This document shows, in pieces, positions 16,004 through 24,864 of a stretch of 40,326 nt of DNA. Position 1 is the stretch's first letter. Each line of letters starts with the position of its first letter. The notes below the pieces were generated by a model. It did no database searches. It was not told where the DNA came from and worked only from the letters and a program-made list of their open reading frames with translations. The stretch comes from Planctomycetota bacterium (GTDB lineage: Bacteria; Planctomycetota; UBA8108; UBA1146), in NCBI GenBank assembly GCA_028825265.1, contig JAPKAM010000012.1:1-40326 (forward strand). The letters run 5' to 3'. The translations under genes were made by a program, and so were the position numbers.

Positions 16004-16023
16004 GGGGCTTCCCTCGAAGCCCC
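16004..16023. other. Hairpin in a divergent intergenic region
   Basis: GGGGCTTC (16004-16011) pairs perfectly with GAAGCCCC (16016-16023) around a 4-nt loop, about 20 bp before the second GT9 gene start. There is no T-run. It could be an operator dyad or a leader hairpin. Confidence 0.4.
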
Positions 16024-16044
16024 AGGGAGATCATTCTACCCCAC

Positions 16045-17139
16045 GTGAGACCACTGCCCAGCGAACCCCTATTCCCGCGTTCCATCCTCGTCGTACGGCT
16101 GTCGGCCCTCGGCGATCTGATCCAGGTGCTTCCCGCCCTGGAAGCGCTCTCTGAGCACTTTCCTGAGGCCCGGATCGATGCAGTGACAGAATCCCTTTCG
16201 AGCGGCCTGTTACAGGGTCACCCGGCACTAGACCGGGTGATTTCCCTTCCCAGGAGTGAATTGAAGCAATGCTGGAAGCAACCAGAACAACGGGATCGGG
16301 CCTGGCCGCTGGTTTCCCGCTTCACCCGAGAGTTACGCCAGCAGCACTACGACCTGCTGATCGACTGGCAGTCCAATTTCCGTTCGGCACTGGTTCGAAT
16401 GCTGGCGCGAGCCGATCGTGTCATCGGAATCCACCCCGAAGACGGCGGCGAATTACCACGCTGGTGGCGCGGGCACCATCCGCCCCAGCGTGCCGGGCGG
16501 ATCCATCGGAGCGATCGAGCCCTGACAGTGGTGAGAGCGCTCGGCTGGGATGGAGCCACTCCGCTGGGTCAGCTCGGGGATGTCGATGGCGCTCTCGACC
16601 AGACTCTCGCCACGACACCTCGGGGCCGCATGGCTCCGATCCTGCTGCACCCCTTTGTCAGCCACTTTGGTCGTTTCAAGGAGTGGCCAACACCTCGCTG
16701 GAGTGCACTGGCACGATCGCTCGCCCGCCGCGGCCACTGCGTTTGGATCTCCGGAGGTGCACAAGATCAGACACGGATCGATGGCATCGTGACCGACGCC
16801 GGAAACGGGGTGGTCGCCGCTCCCGAGACCAAAGATTTGACCGCGATGGCTGCGCTACTGGGGCGCTGTCAGGGAGTGATCGCTGCAGACACCGGGATCC
16901 TGCACCTGGCCGCGATTCGCCGTATCCCCTGCATCGGTCTGTACGGACCGAAGGATCCCGCCATCTACGCACCACGAGAACCCTGGACGCGAATCCTACG
17001 CAGTGGCATCCCATGCTCTCCATGCACCCTGCGCCATTGCGATCACTCCTTTTGCATGTCGGCGATCTCGGTGGCCGTGGTAGAGCAGGCGATCCTCGAA
17101 CTTTTGGGTGAAACCGGAGCAAAGGCGGTCTCTCATTGA
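16045..17139 (+). CDS. GT9 family glycosyltransferase (heptosyltransferase-like)
   Basis: GT-B fold enzyme, probably adding a heptose or related sugar to the LPS core. The N-terminal signature ILVVRLSALGDLIQVLPALE and the C-terminal GVIAADTGILHLAAIRRIPC and GLYGPKDPAIYAPR mark the family. The tail CSPCTLRHCDHSFCM resembles the cysteine-rich end of WaaF-type enzymes. The open frame extends upstream to 15790, but that part overlaps the opposite-strand kinase-like gene. GTG 16045, 10 codons before the signature, is the most sensible start, with AGGGAG about 15 bp upstream (rather far). It overlaps the next gene as TTGA. Acceptor and linkage cannot be read from the sequence. Confidence 0.82.
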   Translation: MRPLPSEPLFPRSILVVRLSALGDLIQVLPALEALSEHFPEARIDAVTESLSSGLLQGHPALDRVISLPRSELKQCWKQPEQRDRAWPLVSRFTRELRQQHYDLLIDWQSNFRSALVRMLARADRVIGIHPEDGGELPRWWRGHHPPQRAGRIHRSDRALTVVRALGWDGATPLGQLGDVDGALDQTLATTPRGRMAPILLHPFVSHFGRFKEWPTPRWSALARSLARRGHCVWISGGAQDQTRIDGIVTDAGNGVVAAPETKDLTAMAALLGRCQGVIAADTGILHLAAIRRIPCIGLYGPKDPAIYAPREPWTRILRSGIPCSPCTLRHCDHSFCMSAISVAVVEQAILELLGETGAKAVSH

Positions 17140-17888
17140 CGATCCCCCCTCTGCTCCCTCATCCTGTGCTCATGAAAGCCACCTCTGCAGATCCACCCTA
17201 TCCCCTCGCTGGCAGGGCGCTCTCGGTGCTGCTACCGGCGCTCTATGACTCTCTTGATCTGCGCTGGTCGGGAGGTCACCACGCCATCGACGCCCTGCGA
17301 AAGCATGGCAACCTGGTGGTCGGTTTCTGGCACGAGTGGGTCCTGCCCCTCAGTTACACCCTGCGCTCCAATGGATTTGCCGCCATCACCAGCCAGCATC
17401 TGGATGGAGCCCGACTCGGCTCTGCACTTTATTTTCTCGATGTAGCACTGGCCCTTGGATCCAGTTCTCGAGGGGGACTACGCGGCTTCCAAGAACTGGA
17501 GAAACTGGTTCACGAGGGGCACTCCCCGGTGCTCGCTGTCGACGGTCCGAAGGGACCTCCGAGACAGGCAAAGGAGGGCGCGGCAGCCCTAGCACGGAGA
17601 ACCGGGATCCCGATGATCCCGCTCGGATTTGCGGTCGACCGTTCGCTGCGTTTATCGACTTGGGATCGGATGATCCTGCCCGCACCCTGGGGGAAAGCAG
17701 TGATCGTGGTGGGCCCCCCGGTCTATCCCGCCAAGGAACGAAAGGGCGACAGCGACGCCGCGCTGCGCTTTCAGAATGCACTCGACGAAGCGACCGATCA
17801 GGCCAGGGACAACTTCGACCCACGATGGCGTGAGGGTTCGGGAACCTCGCCGCTAGGCACATCTGGGCTCACTTTAGCAGCGCAATGA
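17136..17888 (+). CDS. DUF374 lysophospholipid-acyltransferase family protein
   Basis: 250 aa. DUF374 proteins are membrane-associated acyltransferase relatives often found with lipid A or core genes. Visible motifs are VVGFWHEWVLPLSYTL (around residue 64, with the candidate catalytic His), GSSSRGGLRGFQELEKLV and AVDGPKGPPRQAKEGAAALA, followed by GIPMIPLGF. These match the family order. Translation can start at TTG 17136, which overlaps the GT9 stop, or at ATG 17172 (residue 13); neither has a clear ribosome site. Its 3' end overlaps the convergent secreted-protein gene by 20 bp. Acyl donor and acceptor are unknown. Confidence 0.75.
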   Translation: MTIPPLLPHPVLMKATSADPPYPLAGRALSVLLPALYDSLDLRWSGGHHAIDALRKHGNLVVGFWHEWVLPLSYTLRSNGFAAITSQHLDGARLGSALYFLDVALALGSSSRGGLRGFQELEKLVHEGHSPVLAVDGPKGPPRQAKEGAAALARRTGIPMIPLGFAVDRSLRLSTWDRMILPAPWGKAVIVVGPPVYPAKERKGDSDAALRFQNALDEATDQARDNFDPRWREGSGTSPLGTSGLTLAAQ

Positions 17889-18750
17889 AATCGACATAGG
17901 CCGTGAACTTCTTTGCTCCGAGGAACTGAATCCTGAAATCCTTGACCCGATCCCACGACACATCTCCCTGTCCCTTGAAATTCCGCAAGGGGACTTCGAT
18001 CCGCTTGAGACCCTTGTGAGATTTCATCTGGGCGATATAGGCGTTATTCACCACCTGTACTTGGCTCACGCCCGCCTCCGATTTGCCCGGAACGACGAAC
18101 ACTAACTGATAAGGAGATCCTCCCCGCGGCATGTCGAGATAGAACGCGATCGATTTGTAGGCGGACAGTCCCCCGGGGACTCCCTTGATTTTCAACTCCG
18201 TCTTTCCTGAGGCGACATCCCACTGCAAAGCTCTTTTACCCTCCTGGACCCACTCCACCTCGTCGATGAACTTCTTGCCGTATTTTTCCGAATATCGACG
18301 AGAGACTCGCTCGAAATCTTCCAGCACGTGAAAGAGTTTCCTCTGCAATCCAGTGAGGAAATTCTTGTATTCCTCACCGATAAAAGTCTCGGAAAATTTC
18401 GCGTAGTTCTTCACTGCCATCCGATAGGCCGCACTCTCTTTTCCTTCGGAAGCTTGCTTCTTGAGGGCCTGCAGTTCATTGGCGCCCTCGGTCGAGGCGA
18501 GCCAGCGTCCGACATGAGAACGAGTGTCGCGGTTCTTGGCTTTCTTGCGCGCGTCCTTGAAGAACGCGTAGGCCTCCTTGAACTGGTCTGCTTCGTAGGC
18601 GGTCTTTCCTTGCTGGAACACCTCCGCTCCATCGCCCTTCTTCCACGACAGCTCGGGAGCCGCTTGCGCCGCCAGGAACGATGTCGATAACAAGAGCGCC
18701 CCCAGCAACATCGACACGACCAGGGCCGAAGAGATCGATTGAATTTTCAT
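17869..18750 (-). CDS. Secreted protein with TPR-like and beta-sandwich-like parts
   Basis: 293 aa, not recognised as a named family. Residues 1-30 form a signal peptide: MKIQ, a long hydrophobic core and an AAQAAP cleavage region. Residues about 34-70 (GDGAEVFQQGKTAYEADQFKEAYAFFKDARKKAK) look like a TPR helix pair. Residues about 75-170 are helical and charged. The C-terminal 120 residues, rich in beta strands and ending FTAYVDFIALLK, recall the CBM11/CIA30-type galactose-binding-like fold. Translation starts at ATG 18750 behind AAAGGAAA; the frame is open upstream, but that extension overlaps the acyltransferase gene and lacks a signal peptide. It is probably periplasmic or surface-exposed. 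Confidence 0.7.
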   Translation of the reverse strand: MKIQSISSALVVSMLLGALLLSTSFLAAQAAPELSWKKGDGAEVFQQGKTAYEADQFKEAYAFFKDARKKAKNRDTRSHVGRWLASTEGANELQALKKQASEGKESAAYRMAVKNYAKFSETFIGEEYKNFLTGLQRKLFHVLEDFERVSRRYSEKYGKKFIDEVEWVQEGKRALQWDVASGKTELKIKGVPGGLSAYKSIAFYLDMPRGGSPYQLVFVVPGKSEAGVSQVQVVNNAYIAQMKSHKGLKRIEVPLRNFKGQGDVSWDRVKDFRIQFLGAKKFTAYVDFIALLK

Positions 18751-18872
18751 CCGAGGTTTCCTTTCGTACTGGTGGCTCGCAAGTGAATACAACCGAACCG
18801 GGTGAGCCAAAGTACCCGACCCACCTGCCCGCATCTTATGCCTCCTGAACCTCTCCCTCAAGCGAGCGGAAC

Positions 18873-19850
18873 CTATCCGTCCATCGAAGGGCGAGCGCGT
18901 CTTCTCTTCCGTCGCTCGACGATCGCCGGGGTCGAGTACCAGCGAGAGTGCATCCAGGGCCATTGTGAGGGGTGGCGGCGGATCGCTCGCTCGATGGCAC
19001 CATTCAGTGACATGCTGATCTGTCGGATCTGATCCTCCTTGGATCCATCCTGCCGAGTGGGATCGATATGCCCATCGAACTCGAGGTGATAACCATGACG
19101 ATCCCGGATGAAAAAGAATGGCATCAGCCTCGCCCCTGACATGAGCGCTAACCTGGCGGGGGCCGTGGTGGTGTGAGCTTCCTTGCCGAAGAACGGAATA
19201 TGAATCCCATCCATCTTCTTGATGTCGAGATCGGTCAACATCCCCAGAATTCGACCATCTTGGAGCCAACGGATCGACCGTAGCAGTGACTCATCCTGAA
19301 AGACCAACCGATCACCCAGTCGAGATCGAATGCCATGGACCCACTTCTGCTCGACCTCATCCAGGTATCGCCGTGCCAGGAACAAACTGTCGTGCGGATA
19401 TTCCCTGCCGGTGATCGCTGCTGCGAGTTCCCAGCTACCGATATGTCCAGAGATGAGAATCACTCCCCTGCCGTCGCTCCTCAGATCAGCAATCCTACGG
19501 TGGAACTCATCGAGCCCCTCGATGGCGACCCCCCCTCGTCGAGGAGGACTACCGAGGCGATCCAGATCCTTCCCTGCCAGCGAGATCAGTTCGAGGACCG
19601 TCTCTCCCATCTGCTCGAAGCAGCGTGCCCCGATGCGCTGGCGGGTTCTCTCACCCAGGGCTGGATCGAGATGCCGTAACTGCTCACTGGTCCTCTGACG
19701 TTCGGATCGCTTCCACCTCCATCCCAAACGTCCGAGTAAACGCCCCAGACCTCTGGCACGAGAAATCGAAATCGTTCCGATGATGAAAGAGACGACATGC
19801 AACGCGAGCCAGGTGGCCACGGTCGCCGGCATTCTCAAGATTCTGGACAA
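18873..19850 (-). CDS. LpxL/HtrB-type lipid A acyltransferase
   Basis: 325 aa, the usual size for late lipid A acyltransferases. It has an N-terminal hydrophobic anchor (about 8-27), then VILISGHIGSWELAAAITG with the catalytic HxxxxE motif, and later LTDLDIKKMDGIHIPFFGK and APARLALMSGARLMPFFFIR. It ends basic (RRKRRRARP). It should add a secondary acyl chain to lipid A or its precursor at the inner membrane. It starts at TTG 19850 with AAAGGAG upstream. A 122-bp gap separates it from the downstream secreted-protein gene, so co-transcription is possible. It diverges from the iscA-type gene. Confidence 0.83.
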   Translation of the reverse strand: MSRILRMPATVATWLALHVVSFIIGTISISRARGLGRLLGRLGWRWKRSERQRTSEQLRHLDPALGERTRQRIGARCFEQMGETVLELISLAGKDLDRLGSPPRRGGVAIEGLDEFHRRIADLRSDGRGVILISGHIGSWELAAAITGREYPHDSLFLARRYLDEVEQKWVHGIRSRLGDRLVFQDESLLRSIRWLQDGRILGMLTDLDIKKMDGIHIPFFGKEAHTTTAPARLALMSGARLMPFFFIRDRHGYHLEFDGHIDPTRQDGSKEDQIRQISMSLNGAIERAIRRHPSQWPWMHSRWYSTPAIVERRKRRRARPSMDG

Positions 19851-19983
19851 GCGAACTCCTTTCGCCGAAAGGTATCACTGAACGGACTCTGCGGAAACGC
19901 CACCAGATCGCTGGAGTTTCGGGTCAATTGGCGGTAAATTGGGTGTGTTGAGGGTTTTTCACTCGCACAGGAGGATTCGAGAG

Positions 19984-20343
19984 ATGATTCACGTCACCGA
20001 AGCTGCAGGACAGGAAATTTCACGCCTGACCCAGGAGAAGTCTGCCGGAGAAGAGGGTGGCTTACGTCTCTACGTCCAGGGTGGCGGCTGTGCGGGTATG
20101 TCCTACGGCATGGAGATTATCGAGACCCCGACCAAGAAGGATCGAGTCATCGACGTAGTCGGCGTGAGAGTGTTCGTCGACCCCAAGTCCTGGATGTTCC
20201 TCAACGGCGTGACCGTAGACTTCAAGGAATCTCTGATGGGACGAGGATTCGTCTTCGAGAACCCCAATGCCAGTGGCGCCTGTGGCTGCGGGACATCCTT
20301 CAGCGTCGAAGAACCGGCACAACAGGCTTCCTCGACCGAATAG
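19984..20343 (+). CDS. erpA: A-type iron-sulfur carrier (IscA/ErpA family)
   Basis: 119 aa. Delivers or assembles Fe-S clusters. The three ligand cysteines are present: Cys36 in GGGCAGMSYGM, and Cys100 and Cys102 in GACGCGTSF. The frame is open to 19939, but ATG 19984 is preceded by AGGAGG at ideal spacing and MIHVTEAA is the family N-terminus, so the shorter form is preferred. It is a single gene without neighbouring isc or suf genes. Whether it is IscA, ErpA or SufA cannot be told from one sequence. Confidence 0.9.
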   Translation: MIHVTEAAGQEISRLTQEKSAGEEGGLRLYVQGGGCAGMSYGMEIIETPTKKDRVIDVVGVRVFVDPKSWMFLNGVTVDFKESLMGRGFVFENPNASGACGCGTSFSVEEPAQQASSTE

Positions 20344-20350
20344 TCACCGC

Positions 20351-21445
20351 TCAACCCGCGAAGACATCCCCGAGCATCGCAGCGGCGTCGGGGATCGAAT
20401 TTTTGCGACTCTGAAGCGAGTCCTCTGCAGCCTTCTCCACCTCTTCGATAACCTGTTGCTCCCACTCCTGCAGTGCAGGCCGAGGATCCACGGCGAGCAA
20501 CTCCCCCTGCCCCAGCAGCCATTCCTCGAAGCAACCGATCGGATCGCGCAGTGCCCAATCCTTGAATTCCTGCGGCTTGAAAAGAGCGCGAGCCTCGGCC
20601 TCGTCATGAGTGGCGTGTCCGCCAAATCGAAATGTCCTGGCCAGGATGATCACCGGCCCCTTGCCTTCGAGACAAACCTCTCGTGCTTTGGTGACCGCTG
20701 CATGGACCTCGAGTACATGATTTCCATCGCACTCGATTCCCACCGAATCGTAGCTCGCCGCCATATTAGAAAGCGAGTTCCCCAGACGATCGTCTCGTCG
20801 GGTTCCCAACGCCACTGCGTTGTCCTCGATGATCACGATCAGCGGCAACGAGCGACTCGAGGCCAGCGAAAGCCCCTCGTGAACCGCTCCGGTGCGGGTC
20901 GATCCATCGCCAACCCAGGTCAACGCCACCCGTGGCTCCTTCTGAAGTTGGAAGGAAAGGGCAAACCCGGCACAAACAGGAACTAGATCCCCGACATGGC
21001 TGATCGGAGCGACCACTCCATGAGCCAGATCCCCGAAGTGGAGATCTCGCCCCTGGGTGATGCCATCCCCGGTCGCCAGGTAGGAGCGGAATGACTCCGC
21101 GATGGGAATGCCTCGCTCAAAGGTGGCCGCCGCATTACGGATCATCGGCCCCACGACATCGTCGGGACCCAGTGCATGGCAGGCGCCGATAGTCACCGCT
21201 TCCTCACCGCAGCCGAGCCAGGCCTTGGTGATGACTCCGGTACGAACCCAGCGCTTCAATGCGATGTCATGAAGTCGTGCTCGCAGTAGCCCCTTGTACA
21301 GTTGGATCATCCCAGCGGCGCCGAGGCTCTCCACTGAAGCCTTCACCTGCGGCTGCTCAATCGTCTGCTGGTACTGTTTCATCACCTCGGGGTCCGGTTG
21401 CCATTGCTGGTACTCGATGGGGTCGTATGCGGGATACCGTTTCAT
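20351..21445 (-). CDS. Thiamine-diphosphate 2-oxoacid dehydrogenase E1 alpha subunit
   Basis: 364 aa. Alpha subunit of a pyruvate or branched-chain 2-oxoacid dehydrogenase E1. It has the ThDP/Mg motif GDGSTRTGAVHEGLSLA ending in IIEDN, the HFGDLAHGVVAPISHVGDLV segment and FRFGGHATHDEAEA, which aligns with the phosphorylation-loop region (usually RxxGHS). ATG 21445 overlaps the hydrolase stop as ATGA and is preferred over GTG 21469. No E1 beta, E2 or E3 lies next to it, which is unusual; the partner must be elsewhere. The substrate is not decidable from the sequence. It converges with the A-type carrier gene, with 7 bp between stops. Confidence 0.82.
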   Translation of the reverse strand: MKRYPAYDPIEYQQWQPDPEVMKQYQQTIEQPQVKASVESLGAAGMIQLYKGLLRARLHDIALKRWVRTGVITKAWLGCGEEAVTIGACHALGPDDVVGPMIRNAAATFERGIPIAESFRSYLATGDGITQGRDLHFGDLAHGVVAPISHVGDLVPVCAGFALSFQLQKEPRVALTWVGDGSTRTGAVHEGLSLASSRSLPLIVIIEDNAVALGTRRDDRLGNSLSNMAASYDSVGIECDGNHVLEVHAAVTKAREVCLEGKGPVIILARTFRFGGHATHDEAEARALFKPQEFKDWALRDPIGCFEEWLLGQGELLAVDPRPALQEWEQQVIEEVEKAAEDSLQSRKNSIPDAAAMLGDVFAG

Positions 21446-22269
21446 CGAGGCCACACTTCTTGAATCCACTCAGTGACCACCTGAAGAACCTGCTGAGCCG
21501 CAGGGTGCGGTCCGATGAACGGGTGAACCAGTCCGAAAGTATGGCCCGCTCCATCGATGAGGACCAGGCGAGCGAGAGCGGAATCAACGTCCTCCAACAA
21601 TTTCGTCGCACAGCAACTCTTCACCGCGGTATCGGCAGCGCCATGAATCGCTAGAACCGGCACCGAGGCCGTGGCCAGGGCATCGGGTGCGTTGTAGAAA
21701 TCTTCCTGCTCCAGATAGTCTTCCAGCACCGAACTGTGCTGGAACAGCACCTGCCCGGTTCGCGCATTGACGATTTCTCGTTTTCCACGGGAACGCCACT
21801 CTTCCATCTCGTCATCGCTGATGTCAAGCAACTGATCCGGCGTTCCCAAAGTGATCACTCCGGCGATCTGAGAAGAGGCCGCTGCCGTCAATGCAGCGAC
21901 GATTCCTCCACGAGAGTGCCCCATTATAATCACATCATCCGAGCCCACCTCGGGACGCATCAGAACCGTTTCCAGATCCTCGACGTCATGTCCCAGGGTT
22001 TGTTGGGCGAATCGAGCCGGTTCATCAAAGGAATCGAGACTCGCTCCGACTCCACACATCGATGGGTTGACCCGAAGAACTCGATGTCCAGCCCTCGCCA
22101 GTTCAGCACAGAACCACGGCCAGCCGCCCCAGTCCTTGAATCCCTTGAATCCAGGGATAAACAAGATGGTTTTCGAACGAGAGGTCGGTTTCAGCGGTTC
22201 ATCGACGGACACTCGAACCACTCGCTGTTCGTCGATGGGGACCTCGAAGTCATGCCTTTTTGTACTCAT
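21442..22269 (-). CDS. Alpha/beta hydrolase
   Basis: 275 aa, cytoplasmic, no signal peptide. The fold markers are complete: oxyanion region LFIPGFKGFKDWGGWPWFC, nucleophile elbow GHSRGG, acid in IHGAADTAV and histidine in IDGAGHTFG. The Ser-Asp-His triad is intact, so it should be an active esterase, thioesterase or peptidase. The substrate is unknown. It overlaps hisS by ATGA upstream and the E1 alpha gene by ATGA downstream, so all three are likely on one message. Confidence 0.85.
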   Translation of the reverse strand: MSTKRHDFEVPIDEQRVVRVSVDEPLKPTSRSKTILFIPGFKGFKDWGGWPWFCAELARAGHRVLRVNPSMCGVGASLDSFDEPARFAQQTLGHDVEDLETVLMRPEVGSDDVIIMGHSRGGIVAALTAAASSQIAGVITLGTPDQLLDISDDEMEEWRSRGKREIVNARTGQVLFQHSSVLEDYLEQEDFYNAPDALATASVPVLAIHGAADTAVKSCCATKLLEDVDSALARLVLIDGAGHTFGLVHPFIGPHPAAQQVLQVVTEWIQEVWPR

Positions 22270-23591
22270 TGGTTGTTTCCCTCGGGAAGTTCGACACCGA
22301 TGATCCGGATCGCCTCGTCGATGGAGATCTCCTGTTGAGACCCCTTATCCATCTCCCGCAATTGAAGGGTACCCCGGCTCTGCTCATCCTCACCAATCAC
22401 CACGACAAACGGAATCTCGGCCTTCTGAGCAAACTGGAATTGCTTCTTCAATTTGGCGTCACGTGGGTAGACGACCGTTGCGATGCCAGCAGTTCTTAGC
22501 CGAGCCGCAGCCGCGAAACTGGCGGGTGCCAGCGCCTGAGAAAACTGCACCACGAGAACATCGGCTGGCTGGCTTCGATTTTCGAGCAGGTTCAGTTCCT
22601 TCATGGCAGAAAAGAGACGGTCGAGTCCAAGGCTAATGCCAATCGCAGGCAGGTCCTTCCCTGCTAACAATCCCACCAGTCCGTCGTATCGTCCACCGCT
22701 CATCACCGAACCGAATCCTGGCAAGGAGTCGAGGAATGTCTCATAGACCAGCCCCGTGTAGTAACTGAGTCCACGGGCGATGGAAGGATCGATGTGGCAC
22801 TGCTCTGACACTCCGGATGCTTCGACAAGATCTAGCACTTCGCTCATTCGCTCGATCGAACTCACCGCTTCCGGATCCGATCCCAGTGCATCTTCGAGTC
22901 CGGCAAGAATCTGTCTTGAATCACCGGGGTTGGCCATCACGATCTTCAGAACGCTTTCCACCCCGGCCTCATCGATTCCAGAAATCTGACCGACCTGATC
23001 GCGGAATGCATCGGCTCCGATCTTGTCCAGTTTGTCGAGCAATCGCAGGAACTCCACCTCTCCAGCGGAAGTCAGCCCCGCCAGGCGACAGAGAGCGGCT
23101 AGGATGCCGCGGTGGTTGATCCGAATCCGGTAACCGGAGATTCCCAGTTCCTTCATCACTGCGCTTCCGATCACCAGCATCTCGGCATCTGCGGCCGCAG
23201 TATCGGCTCCCACCAGGTCCACATCACATTGCATGAACTCACGGAAACGACCTCGGGCTGGCTTCTCTGCTCTCCAAACCGGAGCGATCTGATACCTGCG
23301 GAAGGGCATGGTGATCTCGCCATGCTCCGCCAGAACGCGGGCCAGCGGTACGGTCAGATCGTAGCGTAGCGCCACATCACGATCGCCGTTGTCGCGAAAG
23401 CGATAAAGGAGCATCTCTCCTTCCACGCCATACTTTCCGAGCAAGATTTCTGAATACTCCAGAGCAGGAGTCATCAGTGGAGGATATCCATGACACTCGA
23501 AGACCTGCTGAACCGCCCGCACCATGCGATTCTTCTGCAGCATCTCCTCTGGAAGGTAATCGCGGAACCCCTTCAGGCACTGCACCTTCAT
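22266..23591 (-). CDS. hisS: Histidyl-tRNA synthetase
   Basis: Class II aminoacyl-tRNA synthetase, 441 aa, normal length. Motif 1 region LKGFRDYLPEEM at the N-terminus; motif 2 FRRYQIAPVWRAEKPARGRF; histidine-binding GLSYYTGLVYE; GGRYDGLV; motif 3 AIGISLGLDRLF; then an anticodon-binding domain beginning DVLVVQFSQALAPASFAAA. The frame is open up to 23714, but ATG 23591 has GGAGGA at good spacing and begins where the family does. It ends in an ATGA overlap with the hydrolase gene. Confidence 0.95.
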   Translation of the reverse strand: MKVQCLKGFRDYLPEEMLQKNRMVRAVQQVFECHGYPPLMTPALEYSEILLGKYGVEGEMLLYRFRDNGDRDVALRYDLTVPLARVLAEHGEITMPFRRYQIAPVWRAEKPARGRFREFMQCDVDLVGADTAAADAEMLVIGSAVMKELGISGYRIRINHRGILAALCRLAGLTSAGEVEFLRLLDKLDKIGADAFRDQVGQISGIDEAGVESVLKIVMANPGDSRQILAGLEDALGSDPEAVSSIERMSEVLDLVEASGVSEQCHIDPSIARGLSYYTGLVYETFLDSLPGFGSVMSGGRYDGLVGLLAGKDLPAIGISLGLDRLFSAMKELNLLENRSQPADVLVVQFSQALAPASFAAAARLRTAGIATVVYPRDAKLKKQFQFAQKAEIPFVVVIGEDEQSRGTLQLREMDKGSQQEISIDEAIRIIGVELPEGNNQ

Positions 23592-23655
23592 CGCTCCTCC
23601 ATTCTTCATTCGCACCACTATCGGGAGTGAGCACCGAACTCGCAAGGGGATGCGA

Positions 23656-24840
23656 TCAGTTGAGTAGTCCCAGATCCTTCCCGACCTCGGTAAAGACGCC
23701 GATGGCATGGTCAATCTGGTCGATCTCGTGGCCGGCGGAGATCTGCACCCGGATCCGTGCCTGGCCCCTCGGGACCACCGGGTAGGAGAATCCGACCACG
23801 AAAATTCCTCGCTGGTTCATCGCGGTGGCCATCTCCATCGTCTTGCGTTCGTCCCCGAGCATGATGGGGACAATTGGGTGAATCCCGGCAGTGATATCAA
23901 ATCCTGCGGCGGTCATACCCTTGCGGAAGTGTTGGGTGTTCGACTGACTCTTCTGCACCCGTTCTGGCTCATCATCGATCAGATCCAGTACCCGGATCCC
24001 TGCCGCTGTGATGGCAGGTGCGAGCGTATTCGAGAAGAGATATGGACGAGATCTTTGCCGCAATAACTCGATCAGTTCCTTGCGCCCTGTGGTGAAGCCG
24101 CCACTGGCACCTCCCAGTGCCTTTCCAAGAGTACTGGTGATGAGATCGACCCGATCCTGAACCCCGAAGTGCTCGGCGGTCCCTCGACCGGTCTTCCCGA
24201 TGAAGCCCGTCGAGTGGCTGTCATCCACGACCAGCAGGGCATGGTGCTCATCACAAAGTGCTGCAATCTCATCGAGTGGGGCCAGATCGCCGTGCATGCT
24301 GAAGACTCCGTCGGTCACGACCATCCGGGTTCTGGCTTCACTGGCCTCGGAGATGCATCTCTGTAGGTCCGACATGTCTGCGTGTGAATACCGAAATCGT
24401 TTCGCCTTACACAGCCTCACCCCATCGATGATGGATGCGTGATTGAACTCATCTGAGATCACCGCATCTTCGGGTCCCAGCAGAGTTTCGAACAGCCCGC
24501 CGTTGGCATCGAAACAGGAGGTGTAGAGGATGCTGTCCTCGGTCGAAAGAAATTTGGAGATTCGCCGTTCCAGTTGCTTGTGTATATCCTGAGTACCACA
24601 GATAAATCGCACTGAGGAGAGACCAAAACCATGACTCTCCAGCGCAGCATGAGCCGCTTCGAGAATGGCCGGATGACTCGACAAACCGAGATAGTTATTG
24701 GCGCAAAAATTGAGTGCCTCTCCATCGGAGGTGGAGATCTTGGCTCCCTGCGGACCGGTGATTAACCGTTCATGTTTCCAGAGACCCGAATCTTCGATCT
24801 CCTGCAACTGTTCGACAAATCGTTGACGATCCCGAAACAT
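23656..24840 (-). CDS. kbl: Glycine C-acetyltransferase (2-amino-3-ketobutyrate CoA ligase)
   Basis: PLP enzyme that cleaves 2-amino-3-ketobutyrate with CoA to glycine and acetyl-CoA, the second step of threonine breakdown. Motifs: NFCANNYLGLSSHP (44-57), DDSHSTGFIGKTGRGT (206-221), and the Schiff-base lysine Lys240 in TSTLGKALGGASGG. 394 aa is the usual length. It lies 24 bp downstream of tdh, which makes its substrate, so the pathway assignment is strong. ATG 24840 follows a GGAGAG site. Confidence 0.94.
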   Translation of the reverse strand: MFRDRQRFVEQLQEIEDSGLWKHERLITGPQGAKISTSDGEALNFCANNYLGLSSHPAILEAAHAALESHGFGLSSVRFICGTQDIHKQLERRISKFLSTEDSILYTSCFDANGGLFETLLGPEDAVISDEFNHASIIDGVRLCKAKRFRYSHADMSDLQRCISEASEARTRMVVTDGVFSMHGDLAPLDEIAALCDEHHALLVVDDSHSTGFIGKTGRGTAEHFGVQDRVDLITSTLGKALGGASGGFTTGRKELIELLRQRSRPYLFSNTLAPAITAAGIRVLDLIDDEPERVQKSQSNTQHFRKGMTAAGFDITAGIHPIVPIMLGDERKTMEMATAMNQRGIFVVGFSYPVVPRGQARIRVQISAGHEIDQIDHAIGVFTEVGKDLGLLN

Positions 24841-24864
24841 CGCTCTCTCCTGACCAATCCTGAA

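Noticed and set aside
15790-16044. N-terminal 85-residue extension of the second GT9 protein
   Set aside because: It mostly overlaps the opposite-strand kinase-like gene and has no family similarity; the signature starts shortly after GTG 16045.
18751-19269. 173-residue N-terminal extension of the secreted protein
   Set aside because: It is antisense-like sequence in the same strand region as the LpxL-like gene in another frame; the signal peptide marks the true start at 18750.
23592-23714. Longer N-terminus of HisS
   Set aside because: It overlaps the kbl stop region and lacks a ribosome site, while ATG 23591 has GGAGGA and the family start.
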